From assembly GCA_013423325.1 (NCBI GenBank), contig BLJB01000283.1, forward strand, positions 124,001 through 188,000: a stretch of DNA of 64,000 bases, in the 5' to 3' direction. The notes under the pieces are model-generated. The model ran no database searches and was not told the DNA's origin. It saw only the letters and a program-made list of their open reading frames with translations. Below, in pieces: positions 45,714 to 56,058 of this stretch (its first letter is position 1; each line of letters begins with the position of its first letter). The position numbers were made by a program, and so were the translations under genes. Source of the DNA: Usnea hakonensis. Lineage: Eukaryota; Ascomycota; Lecanoromycetes; Lecanorales; Parmeliaceae.

Positions 45714-47253
45714 CTATGCATGAGGAGCAAATCCAATCCTCAACGCACCGGCATCAAAGACGACAAATTGGGAGGCAAACATGATATCGCCTAAGACGTT
45801 GAGCCCATTACCGAGATTTGACTGAATGCCTCCGTAACAATCTGTTTGAGATATCCTGTCAGTAGAGTCCAAGGCTTACTATGTCAATCGGTGGGAAAAT
45901 CTTACAAGGGGTTCCTGGTACAGGAGTGTAATTCAAGAGACTCCCTGGTATCGTGAGCATCGTACTGCCAATGCCAAAGCCAAAATCAGGGAGCACTGTG
46001 TCGCATGGGAATATCTTCCCCTGATCGTCGTGTGAGCTGCTTGGGACTTGCTCATAATAGGTATCTACAATAGCTGGCTGCATTCAAGGTTCGGAGTCAG
46101 CGGTGCCAAATTAAGGTGGTAGATCAAACTTTGGATCATGTCTTGAGAGTTGTATCTCCCGACACACGCCCCAAGACACAAAGTAGAGTCCAACAGGAGA
46201 AAGGCAAATTCCGAGAGTACTTACATCCAGCATCAGGAGCGACGACCCTGTATCGGCAATCGCAGGACTTATAAGGCCTCCATATGTGTTATCCCCAACG
46301 ACGTACTGGCTGAGATCAAATTGCCAAAGACCACCGGAGCTGTTGACTGCGGCGTATGCAAGGGGCGTTTGGTAGGCCGAAACGTCAATCGTGCCAAATT
46401 CATACTGGCCTGGACCTCCAGCCTTGAGATTGGCTGTAAAAAGGTTTTGCTTGAGCCTGGGTGCCGCGTTTTCGAAAAAGGTTGGCATTGGCGACGGCCT
46501 AATGCTGTTACCGGATTGCGAGAACCCCAGACCAACGATTCCATCCGAGTTTCTGTCGCCGCTGAACTGGGAAGTGACAGTGTTCGGCAACTCCACCGCT
46601 TGGCCATCCACCGTGATTGTCCCTATCTGCACGGTATCCTTGCCCACGGCACCACTTGTGCTTGAGTTATCCCCGTATGAAAGGTCAAACCATGCGCCCC
46701 CAATGCTGTGAAAAGATTTTGATACAGACGGGTTATAGATGGCATCGTGACCTGTCTGATCGCTGGCTGGCAAGGCTGTATTGAAAACCCAACTACTCAA
46801 GATGTCAGAAAATTCGGAATGGGAGAAGGCTCGGCAGAGAGATACGGTCAATACTCACAAGTCTGCGGAGCCGGTATCAAGGTCCATGTTGAACGTCTGT
46901 CCTCCGATTTTGACAGGGCACAAGTACTCAGTATGGGTTCCATACGGCTTTGCAGTGATGGTTGCCGTATCCGAGCCGCCTCCTCCAGCAGCAACATCCT
47001 CCTTGATTTCTGAGTCTACCGGAGTGGCAGCAACATCTTCGTTAAAGACAACAGTCGCGCTCAGGTCTCTCGGGGGCGTCCAATTGCGTCTTCGATATGC
47101 CTTTTCCAGTATCGTCGCACCGTTTTTGGGTCCCGATAGGACAACATGGCGAGGTATTCTGTAAGATGTTCCACGACCTTTGGGAGGAGCAGCAGATATA
47201 GGTGCTAGTAAGAGGGTGGCACAGAGCAGTACTGAGCTCATTAGGTGATACAT
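45714..47253 (-). CDS. Secreted pepsin-like aspartic protease (family A1)
   Basis: Four exons on the minus strand: 47253-46859, 46792-46225, 46077-45906, 45841-45714; 420 aa. A signal peptide (MYHLMSSVLLCATLLLAPIS) is followed by a basic propeptide up to about residue 95. The first catalytic aspartate is in MDLDTGSADFWVFN (D126, across intron 1) and the second in AIADTGSSLLMLD (D312). LSYGDNSSTSGAVGKDTV and GIVGLGFSQ are family landmarks. The C-terminal CYGGIQSN...LGDIMFASQFVVFDAG is restored by introns 2 and 3. It is expected to be an acid endopeptidase secreted or held at the cell surface; no GPI-type tail is seen. Its upstream region has direct repeats. Confidence 0.92.
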
Positions 47254-49327
47254 AATGCAAGGGCGCTGACTGGCAGACGTGGGAAGAATAGGAAGGTCGC
47301 GTCAAGAGACCTCTGCTGAATGGTACGCTGTAGCCGACGAAGGAGACCGGCGCTTTCGCGGTGAACTGCGGAGACGATTTGTACAAGTGAAGGGAATAAT
47401 TTTGGGGTCAGGAGCCACGGCAGGTTTGAGGCTCGACGGACAAGGAATATATTTGGTTCGAATTGTAGAAATAGAAAATAAGCAGTTATCAGCACCGACA
47501 AAGGAATGAGTCAGTGTGCTAAAGTGGGTTGGCAGTCACCAATCTATGAGACAGGAAAGCAATGAGTGAATGAAGTGAAAAGACAGTTCCTGAGGAGTGG
47601 TAGAAGAAACAAGAGAGAGAAGCGAGTGTGGTGCCTAGGTTTAGGTCGGACAGGAGAAGCAGAAAACTTGAGGATGAAGGGGGTCCATGGCGGCAATGGC
47701 GCTCATGTTTACTCGCGTCTCGCAATCTCGAAGTACTGCTCAGTGCTCACTTGCTCAGTAAGTAGAGATTATTGCCAAGACATGCAATCTACCTTAGTCT
47801 TATATAATAGCCGAATGAAATTGGTAGGTAGGTACGTAGTGATACGGAGTAAAAATCCATCAATGCCTATGGGGGCGGAATCTAAAGTGGCGCACAGTGT
47901 GATCTTAATAGAGGAGTAAATAGTAAATGGGGGCGAGTGAAGCAGCTGAAGGAGAAAGGAGAGATGAAATTTGAAACCTTAGCGGAGCGTTAATTTAAGA
48001 CTAAGCCGTACTAAAATGTGGAGCCGCCTTTTCAAAACACTGCCAAGCTGAGTAAAGTAGGTACTCTAGGTAGGTACGTACTCGGAAGTACAAGCTGTTC
48101 ACGAATTTCACAAAGATCATCAGCAAAATCGACTCCAAATATCGTTCCTAGATCGACAGCATAGACGTTTATCGACTCGCGGACTCTTACTGAGCTCAAG
48201 CACTTGGGAGTTGCAACAAGCTACGGACTTGCTCCGTAATAGGGGGATGCCGACAAACGAATCGCATCACTTTCTGCAAGACAGCCACGCCCACGCACCC
48301 CACGGCCCCGAGCCTCCGGCTTGCTCCACCACTTATCCGCCCTTGACAAAGAGCTTAATTGCGTGACCCATGAGTCCACGACACAGCTGAAACATGCTAG
48401 CAGTACCGTCCTTTTGAGCAAGTACGAGTACGTACATTGTGCTGGCATCGGTCGATAAGTTGAGGAAACGAGGTTCCTAGAATTTGATACACCTATTAGC
48501 ACGCGCGCGCAAACGCTCCACCACCACGGATCAGTCATTTGGCCGTTCGTCGCCTACATCTGTCAAATGATAATGATCTGTCAGGCTGCTGGTGGCTTGA
48601 AGTTGAAGCGGCCACATTATTACATCTGTTTCACCAAACATCAAGGCACGTGATTAGTGCCCCTTGGCTTCAAGGGAAACTATATGGGCAAAGTACTTGG
48701 CCGCCCTGTAGTTGATTTGCACGTCTTCAGCGATGCTTGAGTCGAAGGGCTAGCCCTTGATGCAGAGTTACTTTACAAAGGTTTCCATGTGGCATAGGTG
48801 ACAGCAAAAAATCTTCCACCGTGTACTATCTACAGCAGCCAGATTCCCACCTTCCCAAACCAATGTACACTGTAGTCACACCTTGATCATCCTTGTCTTC
48901 CACCCTCCTTGGTAGATTTCAAGTCTAATCAAACACCAGTACTGTAAAGCAAAATTTGGCCTCGGGCATAGGTCACGAATTTGAACCAACGTGCTCCAGG
49001 ACCAGTAGTGCAGAAATTTCCAGCCCTTGTGCCAACGAGTCAGTTCATTTGATGGCTTACGGAGTACTTGAGACGCAACGACAAAAGTCCATCGTTCCTT
49101 ACGGCCGAACCCTACATCGGCCGTTCGTGAATCAAAAAAGGAGAGACTATCAATGTTCTTGGATGCGGATATACACAAGCGACGGCCCGGATCGCCATGC
49201 TACTTATACAGTACATGAACAACGCTTCACGCTGAAACACAAGCTTTTAAAAGAGTATGCGGGATTTCGGACAATCAAAACAAGTCGAGCTGACAAAAGC
49301 ACTTCGATCGACTGCGTGGGCAGTGAG
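47254..49327. other. 2-kb gene-free region upstream of the aspartic protease
   Basis: The largest non-coding gap outside the AT-rich end. Open frames are short, overlap on both strands and show no domain. It contains two copies of TAGGTAGGTACGTA (47825-47838 and 48067-48080), TACGGAGTA at 47843 and TACGGAGTAC at 49058. It may hold an unrecognised non-coding RNA or simply a long promoter. Confidence 0.5.
47825..48080 (+). repeat. Direct repeat TAGGTAGGTACGTA upstream of the protease gene
   Basis: Two identical 14-bp copies at 47825-47838 and 48067-48080, 229 bp apart, 570-830 bp upstream of the protease start. A TACGGAGTA motif lies 5 bp after the first copy. Role unknown. Confidence 0.6.
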
Positions 49328-51158
49328 TCATGCTCTGCCAGCTCCTCCGCCAGCTCGCTGCGCTGGACTGGCCTGGATAGCTGGATTTTTTTTCGGGCTC
49401 TTTCTTTTTGTTGCTTTTGGAGTGGAGAATTCATGAGAGCCGGACAGTTCACGCTCACCCTTTTCTGCCGCGTCATCTCCGATTACCATAGGCCATGATT
49501 GTCCGGTGAGACGTGCGCCTTCCTCTAATTCAGGGGGATGCACCCATGTCTGGTGCGACTCCTCATAACCCTCGGGACTGATATATTTCTCGGCATCGCC
49601 TTCTCGACCAGGGAATTTTCGGGCAGTAAATTGGATTGTTCCAGGAGGTGCAGCTTGATCCGAAGGAATTTTAGACGCCGTTTCTGCAATGACCCAATTG
49701 CTACCCCTACCAGGTACCTCGTGTGCACCGACTTCCACGAGGCCACCACCTTCAACGGGCAAAAAATGCCGTGGTGGAAGTACTTCCACATCCACTATAG
49801 GCAGAATCCGGTGGAAAACATTATGGGTGTGTATCTCGCGGGTGATGACCTCTTCACGAACATGGTGAATAGCTTTGTGAACCTTCTCGTGGACGACGGC
49901 TGGACCAATGGCCAATTAGCATCACATCTCATTGATTGATGATTCGAGAGTGGGACTGACCTGGTGCCACAGTTTCAGTTACTTGAGTGTCATAAGTATT
50001 AGTCTTTGCTCGATCTACAACGTCCTGAGCGTCTCGTAAGCCTGCCTGACTTTTGTGATTTGGTCTTGATCTATCAAGGGTGCTGGACGGCCAGGAAGGA
50101 GATTCCATATGGCGACTAGTGTTTCCTTGGCTTGCAGCCGCTGGTGTAGATGGTAGAGGTTTGGTGGCACTTTGCGGTCGGCTGTGGCTCACCGGAGCCG
50201 TTAGGGGGGATGGGGCCCGGTCAGATGAACGCGGCGTGTTTGCAGATGTGCCTATCTTTTTCCTAGGGATCGAGTCTTGTCGTGCTAGAGCTTCGTCATA
50301 TCCATCATGCATAGTTGGAGAGCTATAGGCGTTAAATTTTTGGTTTGACGATAAGTCGGCTGGATGAGATTGGGGCACCGAATCTCTTTGAGCATACCCT
50401 TCATTGACAGGTCTAGTATCCCCGGCGTCAGCACCTAGGGCGTACTCTCGATGTCTAAAGTCAGCACTGTCTTGAGGGGCAACTTCATGGTGTTGAGGTG
50501 TAGTGTTGTCCCGGCGGTAATATTCTTGGCGTTGAGGGGTGGCATTGTTCCGGAGACCGTATCCTTGTTCCTGAGAACTCCTTGTAGCGTTTCCTTGGGT
50601 TTGAGGAACTCCTCTGTTCGCGTTGTATGTTTGGTGGGGCGTACGTGTTGTCGTTACTGTCTGTGTCACCGTTGTTGGAGCTATTCAGAGGTCAATAAAT
50701 CTTTGCTACTCCCTTGATCATCACAATGTCTAACATTCTACCTGAGCCAGATTCAGACCAGACAAGTCTTGTGGAAGATCACGCCTGCGTCTCTCTTCTC
50801 GATCTCCAATGGGCATTGCGGGGCTCTGCTGGTAATGATGGTTGGGCCCTCCTCCAGTCATTGGTGGAGTCATGTGAGGAGCGCGCTTAGATGCTTCGAT
50901 TTGATTCGGGGTGGCCGAATTACGGCGACTGCGCGAAATGGACGACTTTCGCCCTTGCTGTAAAATGAGTGAACTATCGTTTCCCTTGACTGGGTAAATT
51001 CCGCTCTGAGGAGGATCGCCGGGCTCTGTGGACTCGTAACGGGAGGTGCGAAGAGCTGGGTCACTCCTGCCGAGATTGGGTGCTGGAGAACGCTGGGGTG
51101 GTTTTTCAGCATCGCTGTCCTTGTTACGATGAAATAGCTTTTTCATACGAGACGCCAT
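49328..51158 (-). CDS. Low-complexity protein with C-terminal His/Glu/Pro module (function unknown)
   Basis: Three exons on the minus strand: 51158-50742, 50660-49961, 49899-49328; 562 aa. The first ATG gives MASRMKKLFHRNKDSDAEKP; the frame is open upstream without ATG. Residues 1-370 are disordered, rich in Ser/Pro/Gln/Arg, with recurring QHHE/RHRE and NNATPQRQE-type units. The third exon starts the only ordered-looking part: TETVAPAVVHEKVHKAIHHV, EEVITREIHTHNVFHRILPI and VDVEVLPPRHFLPVEGGGLV. Its last ~60 residues are basic and Ala/Gly-rich. The same module occurs in the divergent gene at 52116. The intron 1 acceptor (50661) was chosen by phase and is uncertain. I do not recognise a biochemical function. 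Confidence 0.72.
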
Positions 51159-52115
51159 GGGCCTTTTCAACAAGACTATACCCGTCGATTGTGAGCTGCG
51201 GATCCTGTTACTATTGCTGCTACCAGGGAAGGGAGAAGTGCGGCAATGGTCTTATTCTCGAGCAGCAGTCTATTCGTCCTACAATTGATAGATTGAAGGC
51301 TCTTGGATAAAAATTAAAAATACCATAGTCATTATAATGCACATTGGTTTTAGGCACCCTGCCGTAATCAAGAAATCTGAGCTTGAATGATCTCGAACGA
51401 GCCGCTTAATTAGTTTGAAGCGCTAGAAGTGCGTCATCGAGGTGGGGCCGGGGCCCAAAACCAACCCCACTTCCCAAATTCCAAATTGCCACGATGGCAT
51501 GGTGACGCAGGATACTTTATACTCCAACCAGCGCTGTAAATGTGGCTGACCCAGTTCCAAGATAAGACTATAATAATGTTAAAACATAATAGGCAATAAC
51601 AACCATGACCATCATACTTGGGCTCAAGGCCGATGCAGTGGCCAGTGGCACGGAGGATCTCTTAGGCCGACAAGTTGGCTGGGTTACGGCCTCTTTTTGG
51701 GCGGGAAGGTAGCCAATGAAAGATGTGAAAGCGTGGTTGGCAAATGCTAAAAAGAGGCAGTGACGTTAAGTTGAGTCAAGTCAAGCCACGGAAAGAGTGG
51801 GTGGTGCAGTCAACAATTAACATGGCGATCTGGGTGAAGGCTATTTTACTTTTTAAGGCAATTCATGTCAAAAGCAGGGAACACGTCGATGATGTAGCCA
51901 TGGCAACCTTGCTCCCCCACTAGAAACCCTAAAACACGACTACCTCATTCATACAAGTAACATATCTACCTCCTGTCTCTTGCTTCTTTCCCTCCCTTTC
52001 AATTCAATAAACATCAACACTCTACTTTGCTCTACCTTGCTCATAGAACATACCTACTACACCCTTTACCTCATACCAACCTAGCAAAGCACAAAGCAGA
52101 CACACCAATAACAAA
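51159..52115. promoter_or_regulatory. Divergent promoter of the two His-rich module genes
   Basis: 957 bp between divergent start codons, without a coding frame. It has a GC-rich palindromic GGGGCCGGGGCCC (51447-51459), CT-rich sequence near the plus-strand gene and several CCCCAC or GTGGGG motifs. A joint promoter is inferred. Confidence 0.45.
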
Positions 52116-53350
52116 ATGGAGAAAGCAAAGACAGCGGTCAGCGATTTCATGTGAGTATCAACATGAACTGCCATGGCTTACTGCCACCAGTCTTCTGATC
52201 CCTCTTCCCTTGATTCCTTCGTGCAAGAAATAGACTCTCAGTCTGTCTGCCATGACCCTCTTTGAACCAAAATGTTATCCATTTGGGCTGCTGAACTTCA
52301 CTGACCCCTACCATTTGTCTTCAGGCACAAGGCGGGTCACCATGACACCACAGTCCACGAGAAAGTCGCCCCCGCCGTTGTGAATGAGCAGGTCGTCAAG
52401 CAGCGTCATGAGGAGGCTCAGACCGCAATTGACCGCGAGGTGCACCAAGACCATTATCACACATCCGTCCAGCCAATCAAGGATAGGGAGGTCCTTCCTG
52501 AACAACACTCTCACCGAATGGCCGCTGTTGAGGAGCGTGAAATTCATCACGGTGACTCCGATGCTATTAAGGCTCGTCTTGAGCAAGAGCGTCTGCAATT
52601 CCAGAACACCCGCACTGAAGCAGGTGCAAAAGAGACCCACTCTGTTGCCCCCGTAATTGCTGGCGAGCACGTGCATCACCATGTTCATGAGGTCAGTACG
52701 ACGCTCAGGAATTCACAGAAACTGGGGGGCAATCAATTGCTCACAGATGCTTTAGACCATCCAGCCTGTCGTCCAGAAGGAGACTATTCAGCCATCAGTC
52801 GTCCACACCACTGTTCCCATCCATGAGGTTCACCAAAACGAAGCGAAGCATCACGCGGCATCTGCTCTGCCCGCTGTCAGCATGGCTGACTTCAAGAAGC
52901 AAGGTGGAAGTCTGACCGGCCGTGAAGAGCGCTATGATGGATTTGAGGGTGAGCCAAGAGGTGTTGGCAGTGCTCTGGGAGGCGGTTCTTCGACCACTGG
53001 TACCTCGAGTCATGACACTTTCGGCCGTGGAACCACCGACACAAGTGGCACCAGTGGCTATGACAGCACCGGTCGTGGCACTACCGGCACCAGTGGGTAC
53101 GATAACACCGGCAGCAGCGGGTATAGCAACACCAACACCACCGGAAAAAAGCCAGGGCTCATGTAAGGATAAGTCCAACTTAATTCGTGCATCCAAGTTC
53201 TGACAAAGTATAGGGACAAACTCAACCCGTAGGTGCTTGCCATATTGACCCTCCCATCCGTTGTGAGGGGATGACGTGACTGACCTTCGAAATTTGATTT
53301 ACAGGATGAAAGACACTGACGGAGATGGCAAACGTGGCGTGGGCGAATAG
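52116..53350 (+). CDS. His/Glu-rich repeat protein with GLMDKLNP C-terminus (fungal stress/allergen-like family)
   Basis: Five exons: 52116-52150, 52325-52691, 52765-53162, 53214-53228, 53305-53350; 286 aa. The N-terminal half is His/Glu/Val-rich: HEKVAPAVVNEQVVKQRHEE, IDREVHQDHYHTSVQPIKDR and EVLPEQHSH, then VHHHVHEPVVQKETIQPSVV. A Gly/Ser/Thr-rich repeat region follows (units like GTSGYDSTGRGTT). The last three exons rebuild GLMDKLNPMKDTDGDGKRGV, a tail common in hydrophilic fungal proteins. Exon 4 is only 15 nt. No signal peptide or membrane segment: soluble and probably disordered. Family members are, as I recall, annotated as allergen-like or stress-induced; no enzymatic role is known to me. 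Confidence 0.82.
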
Positions 53351-53866
53351 ATCGCAAGCGTTGATAATTCATTGACCATGGATGATTGACGACATCTTGA
53401 CGTGCACATTGAAGGTTAGGGAATTGGGACTCTCCCGTTGGGCTTGCATCATAAGTTCGCGTCACGCTGTATTAGTATTGATACCATCAAAAGATCACTA
53501 AGCGTATCATCTTTTGGGCACCCAATAACCTTACGAATCTAATCAATGGCCAAATTGTCGTAATTATCTTCGCTTAGTGTGGCTTACTTGGGGAGCCGAT
53601 TATTGAGCACGGATATCTGCACATTTTCAAACGAAAGCTTGGCGATTGATATATTGCCCGGTAGTCATATTGCATTGAAAAGCTTTTGATCTATGATGGG
53701 GGGTGAGCATTGAATGCGACATCTATTTCCTTCAGTAGTTGCACTTGAATATACCGCAGCCAAACAGTCTCGGTGCTCCGGCGTCCGTTGACGTTGATAC
53801 AGCTTACTAACTACATTTCGAAGTCCTGTCAGTTCCGATAGACCCATTGACTTCCAGGGTTGCCCT
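53351..53866. other. Convergent intergenic region
   Basis: 516 bp between the His-rich gene and POL32. No gene or repeat seen. Confidence 0.45.
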
Positions 53867-55766
53867 TTATTTCTTCCCAAAAAAACTCATAATACTGCCC
53901 TGCCCGGGTTTTCCACCTGACTTCTTTCCTTTTCCCACTGACGATATCGGAGTGGATACCGCAGTCTTCTGTTTTCGCGAAGGGGGTTCTTCCTCGGAAA
54001 AGGATTCCCAGGCTGGCTCCTCTTTCGTCACTAGTAGGAGATCATGCTACCATCAGCGTCGAAAGTACGTCAACAGAAGACGGTGAGTACAGACCTAAGT
54101 AACCTTCCTCGTCTTTGATTGTCTTCTTCTTCATGACCTTCCGTCTACCTCGCCTGCGTCCTTCGTTCACGACAGTAGGTTCAGTAGAACTTTCTTTCTG
54201 TGAGATGGAAGCGTCTACAGGTTCGGATTGTTGAGATATTTGTGGAGTATCCTCCACGGCGTCTTCAACTTCTTCGTCTACGTGCCTCGTCAGTTTTGAG
54301 GTCGATACCTTGGCGTACGCTGATCATCTTACCTTCATCTTCCATCATCTTCCGAAGCTCTTCCGCTCTCTCAGATCGTGATTTTGATGTTGTGATATTC
54401 ACAGTGTTGGAGGCGATCAACTCCTCATCCTGCTCATCCTCAGAAGCATCCTTCATATCTTCTGCAACGATTACTTAGAAAGAACATTTGGATCTCAAGC
54501 CTGCCCTTACCGTCTTCCTGCACGCTCTGAGATTCCTGTTGGGCTCTATTAGAAATCGGTGGGGTTTGGAAAGCAAATTACGCTCACCGAATGTCCTCTA
54601 TTAGGTGCGGGAGACGCACTAGTTGAACTAGCAGTATTTTCGTGCTTTAAATTTGCTTTGGGCTTGGAAAAGGATTTAAATATGTCAGACTGCTCCCTCT
54701 TGGCCGGAGCTGGCTTGTTAGCTGACTTGCCCTCGAGATCTCGAGGTCGCTTGGCTTGGATATCTCGAACAGTCACAGATTGGGGTGTCGATCTAGTCGA
54801 GTCGTCGCTTGGTGAAGGTCGATCGGAGGATTCGATAGCGCTCTTATGCTCTCTATGGCCGCCTTGGGTTTTATTACTGGATTTTTCGCTGAGAGTCTCT
54901 GCGCGAGATGGTTGCGCTTCAACAGGTAATCGTCTCCCAGTCCTCCGCTACAAACGCCATCGTCAGGTACCAGAAAGGTTTCAGGGGAGATTGGGCCCTA
55001 CTTTGACTCCTACATTGTGAATGACTCCATATTTTTCTCCAAAAATAAAAGGGTCCTCATTCGCGTACTTCTCGGAAATTGCTCTGTTGTTGTCTGAGAG
55101 AATTTGGAGATTCTTTCACTTATGTTATTTCTTGCGAGCGAGAGTAGGGCTCATCGGCTTACCTGCACCCGGCTTGGCCCCAAGCTGTAAATATGTATGG
55201 AGTATATCTGCCTGAAATTTGCTTTTGCCGCTGATATATTTGTTAACAGTGGACAGTACAGAGTAGACTGAAAGCCTATGACTCGCATGTCCCTCTTACC
55301 ATCGAGATCTTCTTCCCTTGCTAGAACTATGCTTCTCGAAGGTATTGCATCCTCTTGATCCTCATGGTGCGACATTGAGCTGCTCATGTACGGACTGCTC
55401 TGCATGCGTATATCTTCCCCATCCTGTTGATGCTCATTGACGCTAGAGTGTCTCACAGGTCTGGGAATGCCGTCCAGAAGATAGGTCGCATAGATGGAGC
55501 CCGGCTTTTTAGTCGTCTGGGTCGAGTAGAACTCGTAGAGTAATCTAATAGAGGGATCAGCCAATTCTTCTATTGGCGCTTGATCTCGCCGCACTTCTTC
55601 GCGGTATTGCTATGCAGTTTGAACTCTCGGCTCAGAGATCGGTAGGATACCTGACACAGACGTGTTAGCAGCCATGTCGCCAAAATCAACGCTAGGGCAT
55701 GGAACCAACAATCTTTCCGTCATGCAATACATGGCCCGCGAGGAAGGTTTTCGAATCCAGAGACAT
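53867..55766 (-). CDS. POL32: DNA polymerase delta subunit 3 (Pol32/Cdc27)
   Basis: Ten exons on the minus strand: 55766-55710, 55650-55595, 55544-55300, 55230-55163, 55112-55014, 54947-54588, 54535-54511, 54461-54333, 54277-54095, 54030-53867; 461 aa. The N-terminal winged-helix part that binds the polymerase B-subunit is spread over five exons: VLHDGKI|VSYRSLSREF, KLHSNTAK|KLLYEFYSTQ, FRQIYSIHIYSLG and NNRAISEKYANEDPF. The rest is charged and disordered, ending in a clear PCNA-binding PIP box, QGSIMSFFGKK. Pol32 tethers Pol delta (and Pol zeta) to PCNA in replication, repair and translesion synthesis. Nine introns in 1.4 kb of coding sequence, a 25-nt exon and a weak GTTGGT first donor make it the most fragmented gene here. 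Confidence 0.92.
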
Positions 55767-56058
55767 TTCGCCCACGGCTCAAAGATTGGCACGCTATTGC
55801 TGGTTCTTAAGGCGATACAGATTCCTTAAGGAAGCGCTGTTTATAAAGCATGATAAAGAACGATGGGAAAGAGAATGGAGCCCTTAATCTGGTGTCCTTG
55901 GCCCACTTTGCTCTCGAAAATCAATAGACGCGTCGCAGCGCCAAGCAGCGCGGCAGTTAGTCGCGTCTCCAATTCCTTTTGTTGAATTAATCCTCACCTA
56001 CTTTACCTTACGAAAGCTCGATCTGCCGAGTCCATTTCTACAGAAGAAACCGGGTCAC
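55767..56058. promoter_or_regulatory. Divergent promoter POL32 / RAD18
   Basis: 292 bp between two start codons of functionally linked genes. It includes a GACGCGTCGC element (55928-55937) and GTCGCGTC (55956-55963) resembling MluI cell-cycle box (ACGCGT) sequences; ACGCGT is present at 55929-55934. Control by an MBF-like factor is inferred only. Confidence 0.5.

Noticed and set aside
48221..48538. 105-codon minus-strand frame in the gene-free region
   Set aside because: Composition is random, no domain, no splice partners; not supported as a gene.
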